A stretch of DNA of 64,000 bases from positions 620,001 through 684,000 of the forward strand of contig CADCSX010000012.1 of the NCBI GenBank assembly GCA_902805475.1. Direction: 5' to 3'. The DNA is from Entonaema liquescens. Lineage: Eukaryota; Ascomycota; Sordariomycetes; Xylariales; Xylariaceae. The translations under genes were made by a program, and so were the position numbers. Positions 11,521 through 23,111 of the stretch are shown here, piece after piece; position 1 is the first letter of the stretch, and every line of letters begins with the position of its first letter. A model generated the notes under the pieces. It was given only the letters and a program-made list of their open reading frames with translations, made no database searches and had not been told where the DNA came from.

Positions 11521-12616
11521 TTTTGATTTGTTCTATTGTTGTTCTGTTTTATTCTTTTTGTAAAAGCTTTTTCTTAGTCGTATTTATTCAGAAGGCGTTA
11601 GGTATATAGTAATATGCTGCATAGACTGTATATTTTCTTTGTTTGTTAATCTGGCCAAACTCCCTTTCTGCAAGCGGGCTCTTGATTTGCGAGAGTACAT
11701 GCATACCTATATAGTTAATGGAAGCTCTTTGTTGCTCCTAGTTAGGATGCATCCGGATGACATTCGTTAATTAGAAAATTGTCTTAGTACAAAGCGCATA
11801 ACGGAATTCAGTTCTCTATTTTATTGTTAGCTATTACTGTCTTTTTCTAGATATCAATAGCGTAAAATTTCGAGTACTTCGGTAATGGAATTTCTTGTTG
11901 GTCACTGCACACTCTATATTGTTGAAATATTTTCCTGGCCAGTTGAAAACCATGCCATATATATATGCCTATATATATGAGTCTAGTGAGCTCTCAAGGG
12001 TCCTTCTACATCCCTGTCTTATATGTGGTAGACCGATGAATAAAGCCTCAGTTTCAGCTTCTGTCTTTTGACATACTTCTGGTTAGACACAAACAGGTTG
12101 CTACTTAATGTGTCAAAGACGCTTGCTATGCTGATGCTTCAAAATATATATAAGAAAAAAAAACAACTAAAACATGACAAGTTTGAAACATCCGTGTATA
12201 TTATTCAATGACGTTACCTACAGTTACCCGTGCCCAAGTGAACCCTCCCAGTTCTATTTTTCACTATCGTGACATATTTGGTGGTATAGTAGTTTGATAG
12301 CTATCTTCCGACCGCTTACAACTACGAAATATACAAGTATCAGGAGGAAGCGATCATTCAATGTACCTATTATGGTCAAATGCCTAGCTCAACCATTTAG
12401 TTTAAACCGACTTCCCCTTTCACTTTTACGTTTCACACTCAGATACAGGAATTTGTCTCTCCATGATAAATCATATTCGTATAAAACAGGTACCTAGCGC
12501 CTATGCTAACCTAATTATTATCAAACCTCCGCCCCAGACCAATATACCTTTGAACCTATTGCCTATTGCTGAGCATAATTATATCTTCGTGACTCACTAC
12601 CGCGTTGCTAGGTAAA
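11521..12616. other. Intergenic, no supported gene
   Basis: A/T-rich spacer with TA-rich stretches (11955-11985, near-palindromic TATATAT runs). The first 200 bases are the promoter side of the SQ/RGG gene, with T-rich tracts. One 67-codon ORF is not convincing. Confidence 0.55.
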
Positions 12617-13210
12617 TCAACCACTTGTCCAAGCCATAACGTTATCAAACATCCCCTCGCAATTCATAACCTTAAGCGCGGGTCGCAGGCTCATCTGCTG
12701 CTCCTCGTCGAACATCATCCCGAACCAGGGCTCCATCATGGAAACCAGGTCTTGTCGGTTGAGCCACCGCGGCAGGGACACGATGTACCTAACGATGTCA
12801 GCGTAGACAATGGGCGAGTAGATGTCGTCCCGCTGGAGCGCCGCCTCCAGGTTGCGCCTCAGCATGTCGTTGAGCTGGGACGCGCGCCTGAGATTCGACG
12901 CTCTCTCCGGTGTGTGGGAGCCCACGTTCAGCTGCCTCACTAAGGTATTCTGCTTCTGCCTCTCGATTGGCGACGCACACGGTCCCTTAGCACTTTGCTT
13001 CCATTGCCCCTGGTGCTGCACCATGCTGTCGGCAACCCGTTGGCACCGCTCGCAGTAGTGCGTTAATACCACGAAGCATACGCGGTACCGCCCGAGGTCG
13101 GACGACGCACACACGTTCTGGTCGAAGAGGCAGAAGCCGCTTTGCAGCCCTGTCGGAGAGATCTCCTGGTGGCCGCAGCTGAACTTATGCACTAGGTGGA
13201 TGTAACACAT
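12617..13210 (-). CDS. Small Cys/His-rich hypothetical protein
   Basis: Single-exon ORF of 197 aa from the ATG at 13210. The frame is open a further 28 codons upstream, but the start M-C-Y-I-H-L-V-H-K-F-S-C-G-H fits short fungal proteins that begin with MCY and a C-G-H/C motif. The N-terminal 65 residues hold a Cys/His set (C-G-H, then spaced Cys, then Y-C-E-R-C) that could bind zinc. The rest is charged and helical, with no membrane segment or signal peptide. It has no recognised family. It could be a real conserved orphan; coding seems likely because 225 codons stay open with a sensible composition. Confidence 0.5.
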   Translation of the reverse strand: MCYIHLVHKFSCGHQEISPTGLQSGFCLFDQNVCASSDLGRYRVCFVVLTHYCERCQRVADSMVQHQGQWKQSAKGPCASPIERQKQNTLVRQLNVGSHTPERASNLRRASQLNDMLRRNLEAALQRDDIYSPIVYADIVRYIVSLPRWLNRQDLVSMMEPWFGMMFDEEQQMSLRPALKVMNCEGMFDNVMAWTSG

Positions 13211-13908
13211 CTTTGCTAATTTGTGACCTATTTTCTTCTTCTTCAGCTTATATCCAAGACTTATCTTCTGTATGTATATATGCACAAGTACCATACACCT
13301 GCCGGCTTGTTCTTTAGTCAGTTCTCAGGTTGTAGCTAGAGCGAGCTTTATTAGTTTCAATGTGAGATCAGAAGTCCTTATGTAAGATGTGGTGCCTGCC
13401 ACGCGGTCTGATCAGATATTCGTATAGGTGAGTAATTAAAGAATGTGGTTCAGGAAAGGCTATGAAGTCTTTCCTTATAGGTGTTCTTCAAGCCATGGGC
13501 GTAGATATACTCTTATTCAAATCTCATATCTTTGTGTTTATCCACAACGGGTCTGTTAAGAGTAAAGGAGTTCTAGGATACAATTAGATTATTCACAAAG
13601 TAGCCTATTGTCCTTTTCTATTCTCTTTTAGAACTCCATGATCAACAATAATGAGAGAATTCATGTTGTATAAATATCGAGCTTAATAAAGGAGGACTTG
13701 TTTTTAGTTAACTAGCGCATGGAGTTGAGCCTGGACTGGGACTCCATCAAGGTTATTACAATCTCAATGTAGCATATTAAGATATTGATTGACAAGTTTT
13801 ACTATCTCTTTGCGCTCCCTCCTCTCAAAAAAAAAAAAAAAAGGCAAATGACTCGAAGAACGCATATGCATCTCTATATAGCGGAGTGCGGAGTATTATG
13901 GACCTATA
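13211..13908. other. Intergenic with A16 tract
   Basis: Promoter of the small Cys/His protein and 3' flank of the MFS gene. Holds a run of 16 A at 13827-13842. No gene is seen. Confidence 0.55.
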
Positions 13909-15766
13909 TCAGTATACGTAGATAAAGTCTTCGTTCTTTAGATCCGGTAGGTCGTTTAGACCGTTATCGTCGTCGAGATTCCTAGTCGCCTGCTCGTTCT
14001 GCTCGATCTCAACGGCTTTGCTCTCTTGCATATCCTTCCTTCGCACCATAGATTCGTCGACAATATTGCCTTGCTTTCCGAGCTCTTCCCTCTTCTTAGC
14101 GTGCCACCTGTTCAAGAACATGAGGTACATCGGGATGATCCTAGCTCTTTAGTTAGTAAGACATTAGGGTAGGGCAAGGGAATGTGTATTATCGTGACTT
14201 ACAATCCAAGAACACCAACTGTAACAAACATAACCAGGTTGGCGATAAGACCGGGGCGGTATAATGGAGCATCCTTTGTATTATACAAAAGGGGCCCAAT
14301 GACGTTTCCTAATTAAGAATCAGCTAATGTAACAAAGTGACTCTAAGAACAAAGAGACATGGTCTGGGTCAAAGGAGCAGGGAACTGTAAGCTTTGTGAG
14401 TATAACTGACCTGTGCACATGCCCATAAACATCATTGCGGAACTGGTCTTTTTCTTAGTGTCGCCCCCTGTATTCTGAGCGGACCATGCGTAGACCATCG
14501 GGGTGATAGCTCCTAAACACTGGACTAGATAATAGCCCAGTAATAGAACTCCTTTGTTTTTCTCGTTCCGGGGCACCGTCAACATGAGGATCGTTCCGAG
14601 GGTCGGGAGACAGCTAAGCCCTGTAATCACAACTCCTTTACGGCCTATCCTAGTAGCAATCCAAGCCGACCCAATAATGATGGCAACCTGAATTGCACCT
14701 GTTGGCATACTGAACAGAATCGCGTTGAAGTTAGTGAAGCCAAAGTCTTTGAGGATAAGATTTCCAAATGTGCTGATTCCACCACTAGCAATTGAAATTG
14801 CGACGATGAGAATAAACCACAATAAAGTCTTAAAATCAGTAAACGTCTCGATAACATGGTCCCATTTCCATTGTCGACTCGCGACGCCCATTTGATTAGC
14901 GCGCAACCGCTCAACAGCAATGCTACGCTCGCGCTCGCTCAGGTACTTAGCCTCCATAGGCGAGTCGGGCATGAATATGAGAAAGGCGATTCCAAAAAGG
15001 ACAGTGAGAACACCGCAGAAGATGAAGATTGTTTGGTAGCGATAGATATTCGTGCTCACGACATGGCCGAGGCCATACGTTACCAGACTACCAACGATAA
15101 ACGTTACGCCGTTCATCGCGTTCCAGTAGGAAGCTCGTAGCGTCTGCTCGGATCGCCTCCACCACATCTGTGTGACGGCCAAGCATGATGGGGCGATCAT
15201 AGCTTCGAACGAACCGAGGAGGAAACGCATGGCTAGGAGCGAGCCGAAGTTGGTGCATGCCGCCATGACTGCCGCACAGGCACCCTGTGAAATGAACATT
15301 AGCATACTCAATGTATAAAATACAATGCATGACCACTTACCCAGCAGATAACCGCCGTTCCAATGACCTTTCCAGTAGGAAGCTTCACCAGCAGGAAAGC
15401 AGCAAGGGGCTGGAAGATGAGCTGCGCAAGATACAGGACAGATCCAAGCCACGAGTACTCGATAGACTTGAGATGGGCGTCTTCCATTATACCAAATATC
15501 GAAACGTATGAAAGCGAAGATTTATCCAGCTGTTGGAAGAAATACGCGCCGAGAATCAGAGGGAGGATTCGCAAGTCAATGCGCCGTAGGACCTTGCGTT
15601 CCTCTTCGTACGTGAAAGTGACCTCGCCATGCTCGGCGATAAACTTAGCAGCTTTATCTGCTCCCGAACTGATAGCAGGAACGCGTGCAGTTGATTCTTC
15701 GACCGGCGTTATGGCGTCGGCGGTATCAGTCACCGCCGACACCTGTTTCGGGCTATCGTCAGCCAT
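13909..15766 (-). CDS. MFS transporter, anion:cation symporter (Dal5-like) family
   Basis: Four exons: 15341-15766, 14411-15284, 14203-14308 and 13909-14140. Introns of 56, 102 and 62 nt all keep frame, giving 545 aa. The N-terminus (about 65 residues) is polar. The motif D-L-R-I-L-P-L-I-L-G-A-Y-F-F-Q-Q-L-D-K-S at the first membrane segment is the hallmark of the ACS/Dal5 family (allantoate, nicotinate and other carboxylates). About twelve membrane segments follow, with a long charged central loop after segment 6 (MPDSPMEAKYLSERER) and an acidic cytosolic tail. Likely a plasma-membrane H+ symporter for an organic anion; the substrate cannot be read. It is divergent from the dehydrogenase at 17142, 1.4 kb away, so the two may serve one catabolic route. 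Confidence 0.85.
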
Positions 15767-17141
15767 GTTGTCTTTAGCAAATCACCAGCGCACTTGACAG
15801 GCCAGCATCCAGACGAAGGGACACAAAGACGAGTCTAAAGGATGGGTTGTAGCTGATTTTAAGGCTGGAGGTCACTTCCCAGACAAGGGTGGTGGTCAGA
15901 TATAACCCCTTATATGAAGAATGGTCCCAGACACCTGGGAAGAGGGCAGGTTGGAGATGCGGAGATCCTTGTTAAAGGCACATTGACAGGCTGGGCGTGT
16001 ACGCGTTTCCAGGATACTTCCACATGCCATCCATTCGTACGACAACTACGTTTTCAATGTCATTACGTTTATCGGGCCCAATCTAATGCTCATCCAAATT
16101 CTAGAATCAGGAGTTATCTCGCTGTATTCCTACTTACGCGAGGACATACAAGCATGCTAGGAGTCACACCATGTTTGGCAGTACGATAGCCTTATTGGGA
16201 TGGATATCAAATGGAACACGACGTGAATATTAAACGAAGTCAATGGTTAACGGCGAAGTTGATAGGTATCGGCACAGGCTCCTATTGGTGGAAATATAAA
16301 ATGCCACGCGTAAGGGGCAAGCTGCCAGGTAGTCATCGTCAAAGCCAACCCCTATCTACCTACCTATACGCAACGACGAGGGTTTACCCGGATCAGACTA
16401 TTGTCTCGTTCTTAACTTAAAATCAGAATGCTGGTTAGCTTTGAAGGATTCCGCTAAGGATAACCGAGAATGGAGACCAACAACGCGTCATTGGACCAAC
16501 TATAGCGTATTAGTTCGACCCCAGGAATCCCCGCATCGTGAGTCCCAGTGGAGGCGGAGACGACCCCAGATACGGCTAAAAGAGAGACCCAGCGAATGGA
16601 TGACCCCCGCCGCAGCTTAAACCCCATTCATACTCCTCGGCAGATATCCTGCTGACTGGAGACATGTAGACCCGCGACGTTATAGCTAGAAATGGCATAG
16701 CAGCTCTACTTTCACGTCCAAAAATCCACGAGGAAGAATCCTGCTCGCTATACGGCATCCCTTCTTCAGTTAGACTCGCCAAGTCGAACCACACAAGACT
16801 ATAACCAGGAATAAAATCATAGTCATTGGGGAGTAGTGGAAACATTACTCCAATCTTCTCCAACTCGTCGGCCGTGTACTTCGCAGGGTATTTTCCCGAC
16901 AGCGATAACGGCTCAAGTGAAGTGGTGATAGATCATCCCCTCTCTTGTAAAATCGACTTCAAAGAACAGAAGTTGCTACAAAAAGGGATTCTTGGAGCTA
17001 TTATTTTAGTCTCACCTGAGCGTGCACTAGCAAGAGTGTCACTTAAGATTCTGGACTTCGTCTGGAAGTGAACCCTCTCATACTAGAGCCCATGAGACTT
17101 GCCGTATAAGACGTCTTTCCAGGAGTACTTATCACATCACA
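15767..17141. promoter_or_regulatory. Shared upstream region of MFS and MocA-type genes
   Basis: Divergent spacer of 1.4 kb. A 95-codon ORF on the - strand (16576-16863) and an 81-codon ORF on + have no recognisable domains and overlap each other, so I do not call them. ACGCGT words occur near 16001, 16312 and 16482, but this word is common across the window. Confidence 0.4.
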
Positions 17142-18461
17142 ATGGTCGACGTAACCGCTCCTCTCCGCCCGTCGCGGAAAAAGTACGCCATCGTAGGTAC
17201 CGGCGGCCGCGCGATATTCTTCTACACGGCCATCGCGAAGGACTACGCCAAGACGTCATGTATCGTCGGCATCTGCGACACCAACCAGACGCGCATGAAC
17301 TTCGCCAACTCGAAGCTGGAGGCGCTAGGCCACGGCGCCGTACCCACGTTTCCAGCCGCCGACTTCGAGCGCATGATCCTCGAGACCAAGCCCGACGAGG
17401 TCATCGTCACGACCATCGACCGCACGCACAACATCTACATCGCCAAGGCGCTCGACCTCGGCTGCAACGTCGTGACGGAGAAGCCCATGACGATCGACGC
17501 GCCGCGGTGCCGCGCCATCCTCGACGCCGTGCAGCGCAACCCCGGCCGCCGCGTGCGCGTCACCTTCAACTACCGGTACGCGCCGCACAACACCAAGGTG
17601 TACGAGCTGCTGCGGTCCGGGGCCATCGGCGCCGTCACTAGCGTGCACTTCGAGTGGATGCTCAACACGTCGCACGGCGCCGACTACTTCCGGCGGTGGC
17701 ACCGGGACAAGCGCAACAGCGGCGGGCTGCTCGTGCACAAGAGCACGCACCACTTCGACCTGGTGAACTTCTGGCTGCGCACTCGGCCGCAGACCGTGTA
17801 CGCGCAAGGCGACCTGAAGTTCTACGGGCGCGAGAACGCCGAGCTGCGCGGGGTCCCGCCGTCCGCGTTCTACACGCGCGCGCACGGGAACCCGAATGCA
17901 AAGACGACCCGTTTGCTCTGCACCTCGAGGACCACCCCAGCTCAAGGCCATGTATCTCGAGGCCGAGCACGAGGACGCGTATTACCGCGACCAGAGCGTG
18001 TTTGGGGACGGCATCAGCATCGAGGACACGATGAACCTGCTGGTGCGGTACCGCAACGGCGCGGTGCTGACGTATTCGCTGACGGCGTATGCGCCGTGGG
18101 AAGGGTTCCGGGTGAGTTTCAACGGGACGGGAGGACGGTTGGAGATGGAGGTTGTGGAGAATAGTTATGTGAACTCGGGGGAGACCAGGCGGCCGAAGGG
18201 TCACTGGAGAAGCGGACGATCACTTTGCGCAAGCTGTTTGAGAAGCCGCAGGAGATTGAAATCTCAGACGGGGTTGGTGCCCACGGCGGTGGTGATACCG
18301 TGTTGCTTAACGATTTGTTTGGCGAACCGACAACCGATGAGTATATGCGGGCCGCGAGTCACATTGATGGCGCTTTATCTATTTTAACAGGTATCGCCGC
18401 GAACAGGTCCATTGCAACGGGGCAAGTCGTCAACGTTGACGATGTACTAAATATACCGTAA
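17142..18461 (+). CDS. Gfo/Idh/MocA family NAD(P)-dependent dehydrogenase (frameshifted)
   Basis: About 440 aa when read across three one-base losses; as given, the frame is broken. Seen: a Rossmann start Y-A-I-V-G-T-G-G-R-A (residues 15-24), I-V-G-I-C-D-T ending the second strand, the E-K-P-M-T catalytic Lys motif (113-117), and G-G-L-L-V-H-K-S-T-H-H-F-D (194-206) in the substrate domain. The C-terminal part (E-D-T-M-N-L-L-V-R-Y, then G-V-G-A-H-G-G-G-D) also fits. Shifts fall at A3 (17900-17902), C4 (17935-17938) and G5 (18177-18181); each is explained by one missing base, and together they restore the frame. The family oxidises sugars, inositols or related compounds; the substrate is unknown. 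The first kilobase is far richer in G/C at third positions than its neighbours. Either sequencing error or a young pseudogene; I favour error. Confidence 0.8.
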
Positions 18462-18740
18462 AGAAATAACTGTAACTATTATATTAGTAGCATATATCTG
18501 CAGATCGCTCACGAATTGTAGAATGAAGGTCGAATCAAGCCGATAACTTGGTAGTAAGGGTTGAGGAACCCGGCTATTAGGATACTGCGAATTCACATTA
18601 TAAAGTGATGAACACGTACTTCGAATGCTAAGAGACACATGCGCCAAAGGCCCTATATATGGGTATCAAAACTGGGACTCCCCTGCGCCTGTTTTCTGCC
18701 ATCCCAAAATACATATGCTATAAGAAAAACGTGCAGGAAA

Positions 18741-20540
18741 TCAGATACCCGCAAACGTAGTTCCGATGTAATCAACACCGCACACGGCGGCTTTTTCTTC
18801 TTCATTGAGGTTCACGCCCCATTCCCTTAGCTGCTCGAGCGTAGCATTAGATCTAACAGCAACCCATCCTTCGCCAAGGATGTTTTGAGGATTTGACACA
18901 CCATTACCCTCACCTCGCTCTTTCGAAAGGATGCCGAATCGCAGAGCAACTTCGGTCACGGTGACGAGGATACTAACAATGATGAGAATAATGATGATCC
19001 ACGTAATAGCACTCATTTTCGAGTCGGCGACAGAGTCCGACAATATCTCAGCAAGGTCGAGGAAGACGCGGCATCGTTCGTTAAGCACTTTCGTACGCAG
19101 ATCAATCTCTAGATATTCACGGATAGCAACGTAAAGCGGATGTAACGTAGGCTCCGAGTCCCAAAAGAAATTGGGAACGTCAAGAATATTCGATGCTGAG
19201 AAAACAGGTCAGTCCCAACAAGATAGTATTAGAGAACTATATCACTTACAAAGGTTGATGTCAACGCGGCTCTTAAACAGACGGCCCAGGATCTTCACTA
19301 TCTCGGTCCTCGTCATGTTTAATTCACCGGTAAGAGCTAGCCGCTTCGGTACATCCTGCGCGTTTAGCATGGTCTCGGACATGCGCTCTTCGAAAAAGCA
19401 GAGTTTGGTGCTCTGTGCGATAGCGTGGCTAATAGTCAGTTTGACCATATGGTCTGACCGTGGAAGCAACGTAATCATATCGTTGAAAATACGCGGCCTC
19501 TTTACGTCAGCGTTGTACTCGAAATGAAACTCCTCCGTCTCGACATCGCTCTGGTCAAGAGGTCGCGCGACTAACGGTGTCCCGGTCTCAGTCTCCGCAA
19601 ACGTGATATCGGCTAGAATGGCCTTTTCCTGTGCTTCGGTGAAGTTCCAAAAGACCACAACGCCGTACGAGAAAACAAACATCTCGGCAAATTGTTTGGC
19701 ATCGGGTGCAAGTCTATTGATAGGACTCAAAGATGGATGGTCTTGTTGAGAATTGTGACTTTCGGAATCCCGACCTCTATCCTCGACTGCAGATTGGTAG
19801 CTACCATTCCCCTGGTTAGGGCTACCGCTTTGGTCGTTATACGAATATTCGTCGTAGTAACCCATGTGCTCGTCTCTCCGTTCGCTCCGCTCGATTTCAA
19901 GATCTAAAACTGTCTTGCCTGTACCGGGGGTCTTAAGTATGGGTCGACTCCTCACGCGGCAACTATCCACACCGGGTAGTAATGGAAGATGGTATACGGT
20001 GTAGAGACAATCGTCGTAGAGTTTCGTTTTAGCGTCATGCTTCTTACGCAGGAATTCCGAGGTTGATTTCATCTTGAAAGACTGTGCAGTGCAGTACGCC
20101 GTGAGCCTCGACAGCTTCTCCGTTCTTTCGAATTTAGGTAGTCGTTCGGCATAACTTTTCCCACGTAGCCCACCCCTTTTCCTCAAAACATCTAGTTCTT
20201 CGTCCTTCAACGGCCTCAACTCATCCTCGCGGAAACCAGATTCAATTTCTTCGTCGGGTCCTTCTAGATCGTCGACCGTCTCGGGTAATAGAACTAACTT
20301 CTCACTAATTCTGGTAGTCCGCGACGGCATATTGTGCTGCCCTGTACGTGAGGCAAGATTAGGAAGGCCGCCTCCGCTCACGCGTCGCACCCCGGGAATG
20401 ATACGGGGACCTCGCTGCGGAGGAATGCGCGGTTGACCAGACGGGATTTCAGAAGCATGTTGTAAAACATTATCGACAGATATAAAGCGCATTGGCGAGC
20501 GACCCGATGCTCCGCGAACAGAATCGCCTTTCGCCGCCAT
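18741..20540 (-). CDS. rmd1: RMD1/RMND1-type protein (DUF155)
   Basis: Two exons, 19250-20540 and 18741-19195. The 54-nt intron (GTAAGT...CAG) keeps frame, giving 581 aa. The N-terminal 130 residues are basic, Pro/Arg-rich and disordered. The DUF155 domain begins at R-L-T-A-Y-C-T-A, includes F-V-F-S-Y-G-V-V-V-F-W, and continues across the splice into I-L-D-V-P-N-F-F-W. One membrane segment near the C-terminus (I-T-W-I-I-I-I-L-I-I-V) is followed by a short tail. Homologues are yeast RMD1/RMD8 (needed for sporulation) and human mitochondrial RMND1 (translation support). The convergent dehydrogenase gene ends 279 bases away. The family call is firm, but the place in the cell is not clear from this sequence. 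Confidence 0.85.
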
Positions 20541-23111
20541 GTTGGTTTAAAGAGTCGGATGTATGTATGCTCGGAGAGAGATGTCGTCGAGATGTACAGA
20601 ATGAATCCTGATTACAACAGCTGTTCTTGACTAATATAATCCAAGAACTCGCCCAGAACCGACTTTTCAACAATATTGGCTTATCGGTGTCTTTATTCGC
20701 ATCGGTATAGAATATTCGACAAGGCGATCTAATTCGGGGGTCCGGCTGTTTGCTACGAAGCTCGGTAAAGTAAATATTTGCTGGTCAAATCGGTTTTGGG
20801 GTCGGGACAATGTCGCTAGGCCTTCTCAAGCTTTACTAAGTAAACAAGAACGGAAAAAATGAATGGCACACGCAAGTATAAACAGATGAAACCCTAGTGT
20901 GGTGGACCTTGAGAATTAAAACAAAGGCAACAGACCGCAAAGGTGGAAATGATGGAATTGATAGAAATGATGGAAATAATTGAAGCTTTGCATGACGTAT
21001 CGGTTTGACGGAAAGATTTAAAGCTCAGATAGCTGTCGAATTATCGATAAACAATTATGTGGGTCCGTTTATGATTAAGCTTCCTTCCCCTAGCCCCTTT
21101 TCAGGAGAAAAAAAGGAGATATCCCGTAACGTAGGTCTCAGCACGTCATCCAGCATACTTTGTATAATTGATGCTGTCTTAGACCTTTTCCTTAATCATG
21201 ACGTCGAGCTTTAATATTAGATTTTGTCGAAAATATCAGTCTCAGCTCAACACCAGCTCCTATACTCCCATATCTTAATTACAATTATTATTCCAGTATG
21301 AAATATTATTGATTTCAAAAATTACCAGCTAATACACATTTAAAACCTTACAAGACAAGTCTTCACGTTTTGTGCCGGCCATTTTATATAATCTTTTTTT
21401 TTTTTTCGAATAAATTACAGTAGCAATGTCTCGATTGCTGCATGACCATGCCAAAAAAAATAAAAACTTGAGTTTCCTGATGGCCATTATTCTTCATTCT
21501 GGGCAGCCACTTAGCACGTAGATGGTTACGTTTTCCAAATCATACTACCATAGCATATACTTTCTACCTAATATCATTGTAGTATCATTCAAATAAAAAT
21601 GTTTACATATTCTTCAGTTACCCCTTCCCTCTATATCATCTTACGTCCCATAGGGGCTTATTTAATAGGTATAAAAAATTATGGGATTCTTGCTACATGG
21701 CCTTTACATGGCTGTACAGAGTGAGTGAATTTGCCGTTGCCGTAACTGAAGTAGAATATTACTACGAATAGATCCTAGAACGCACATGAGTAAAGACTCA
21801 GCTTAAGTCAACATATAAGTATTCCTCATTCTAAAGAATCCTAGTATTTCAGTATTCTGTTTCAGCCATCTTGCTTTCTAGAACCGACATTCCGAGTAAA
21901 CCAAATTCAGTAGAGTAGACTCCAATTCTCATACAAGGGCTTGAGTACTTGCTCACGTAACGCCATAGCTGAAAGAACACCAATTATACATGTTTGGATC
22001 CGGTATACCCGCCAATATATTGAAGCATTTTATATGTGCACTCTTGGTGTGAACCATACAGAATAATGCTCTTGTTTGTAAACAGCAATTATAGAAGGAT
22101 TCATCATAGAGAATTGCTAAAACTAGTAACCAATTCCACGCAGCCTACACGCCCATATTCGTATCCGTCAGTGCCCTTTCTTGTTCAACTGATTATCATT
22201 GCCATCCCAGAACCTCCGTCAGCACTCGCCAGATCCCCATATGGACTTTATATATTTCTAGCTTAATATCGTATGAAGGCTTTCGTTGTGTACCCACGTT
22301 TGGGCTGGGACATTGTTAAGGAATCGTAACAATACTACAATTTCCCCCTAAGGAATAAGTATAAGATGAGTGAAGGTGATAAAGAACAAGCCCGGGTATA
22401 TTTGATGGTCTGGTCCGGGCCAGCTACCTTTCCCAGGAGAACAAATCACCGACAGACACACAGCATTTCCGCAAATAAAACACAAAAGTTCACGGACGGC
22501 GTATCTAGGACAATGGCAGACTGTATAGGATAGTCACTGCTTTTCCTTACATACTATTTTATCGTTTATACAAGCAGAGTCGTCTATGGGCTCGTTGCTT
22601 TCAGGCATGCCGGGACCAAGTAAGTGAGCTGTAGCATATAGAACCTCCCAAGGACAGATCGTGAACCATCCCGCCGCCGCCTCCTTTCCATCAAACTAGC
22701 TAGCTACCTTCCCCCCACTGTTGAGTGTACCCGCCTTGTTTTCGAGCTGTGCATACCTGCCTAGATTTCTTTGGACCCGCCTTTGTAGACTTCCATTCAC
22801 TCTTAGGGCACTCTAGAGATAGATAGCTTCAAGCAAATACAGAAGTAGCTTCAGGTACATGGTCCTTGTAGCATATCCTTAGGTTGCTAAGGCGGAGAAC
22901 GACTAAGCACAGCCAAAATTTGGCAGGTACTTATCCTTGCTTTCCTAAATCATTTGTTTCCCACTCTCCTCTCCCACTCTTGGAGGTTTGCAGTTCGCAG
23001 CAACTTCTTAAAGTGCGACATAAAGCACAATAATTCCTCTCTGCTCCCCCAAGCTTCCAAGAGAGGTCTTCAACACTTGCTTTGCATTTTTCCCTTCGCA
23101 CTTCGTACAAG
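20541..23111. other. Long intergenic spacer, no supported gene
   Basis: 2.6 kb of A/T-rich DNA with T and A tracts (T14 near 21390). ORFs are all under 80 codons. The last few hundred bases are the promoter of the secreted gene at 23112. Confidence 0.55.

Noticed and set aside
16576..17071. ORFs on both strands between the MFS and dehydrogenase genes
   Set aside because: Overlapping on opposite strands, short and without domains; more likely spacer.
18225..18461. Separate small gene at the end of the dehydrogenase
   Set aside because: The residues are the normal C-terminus of the dehydrogenase in a shifted frame.
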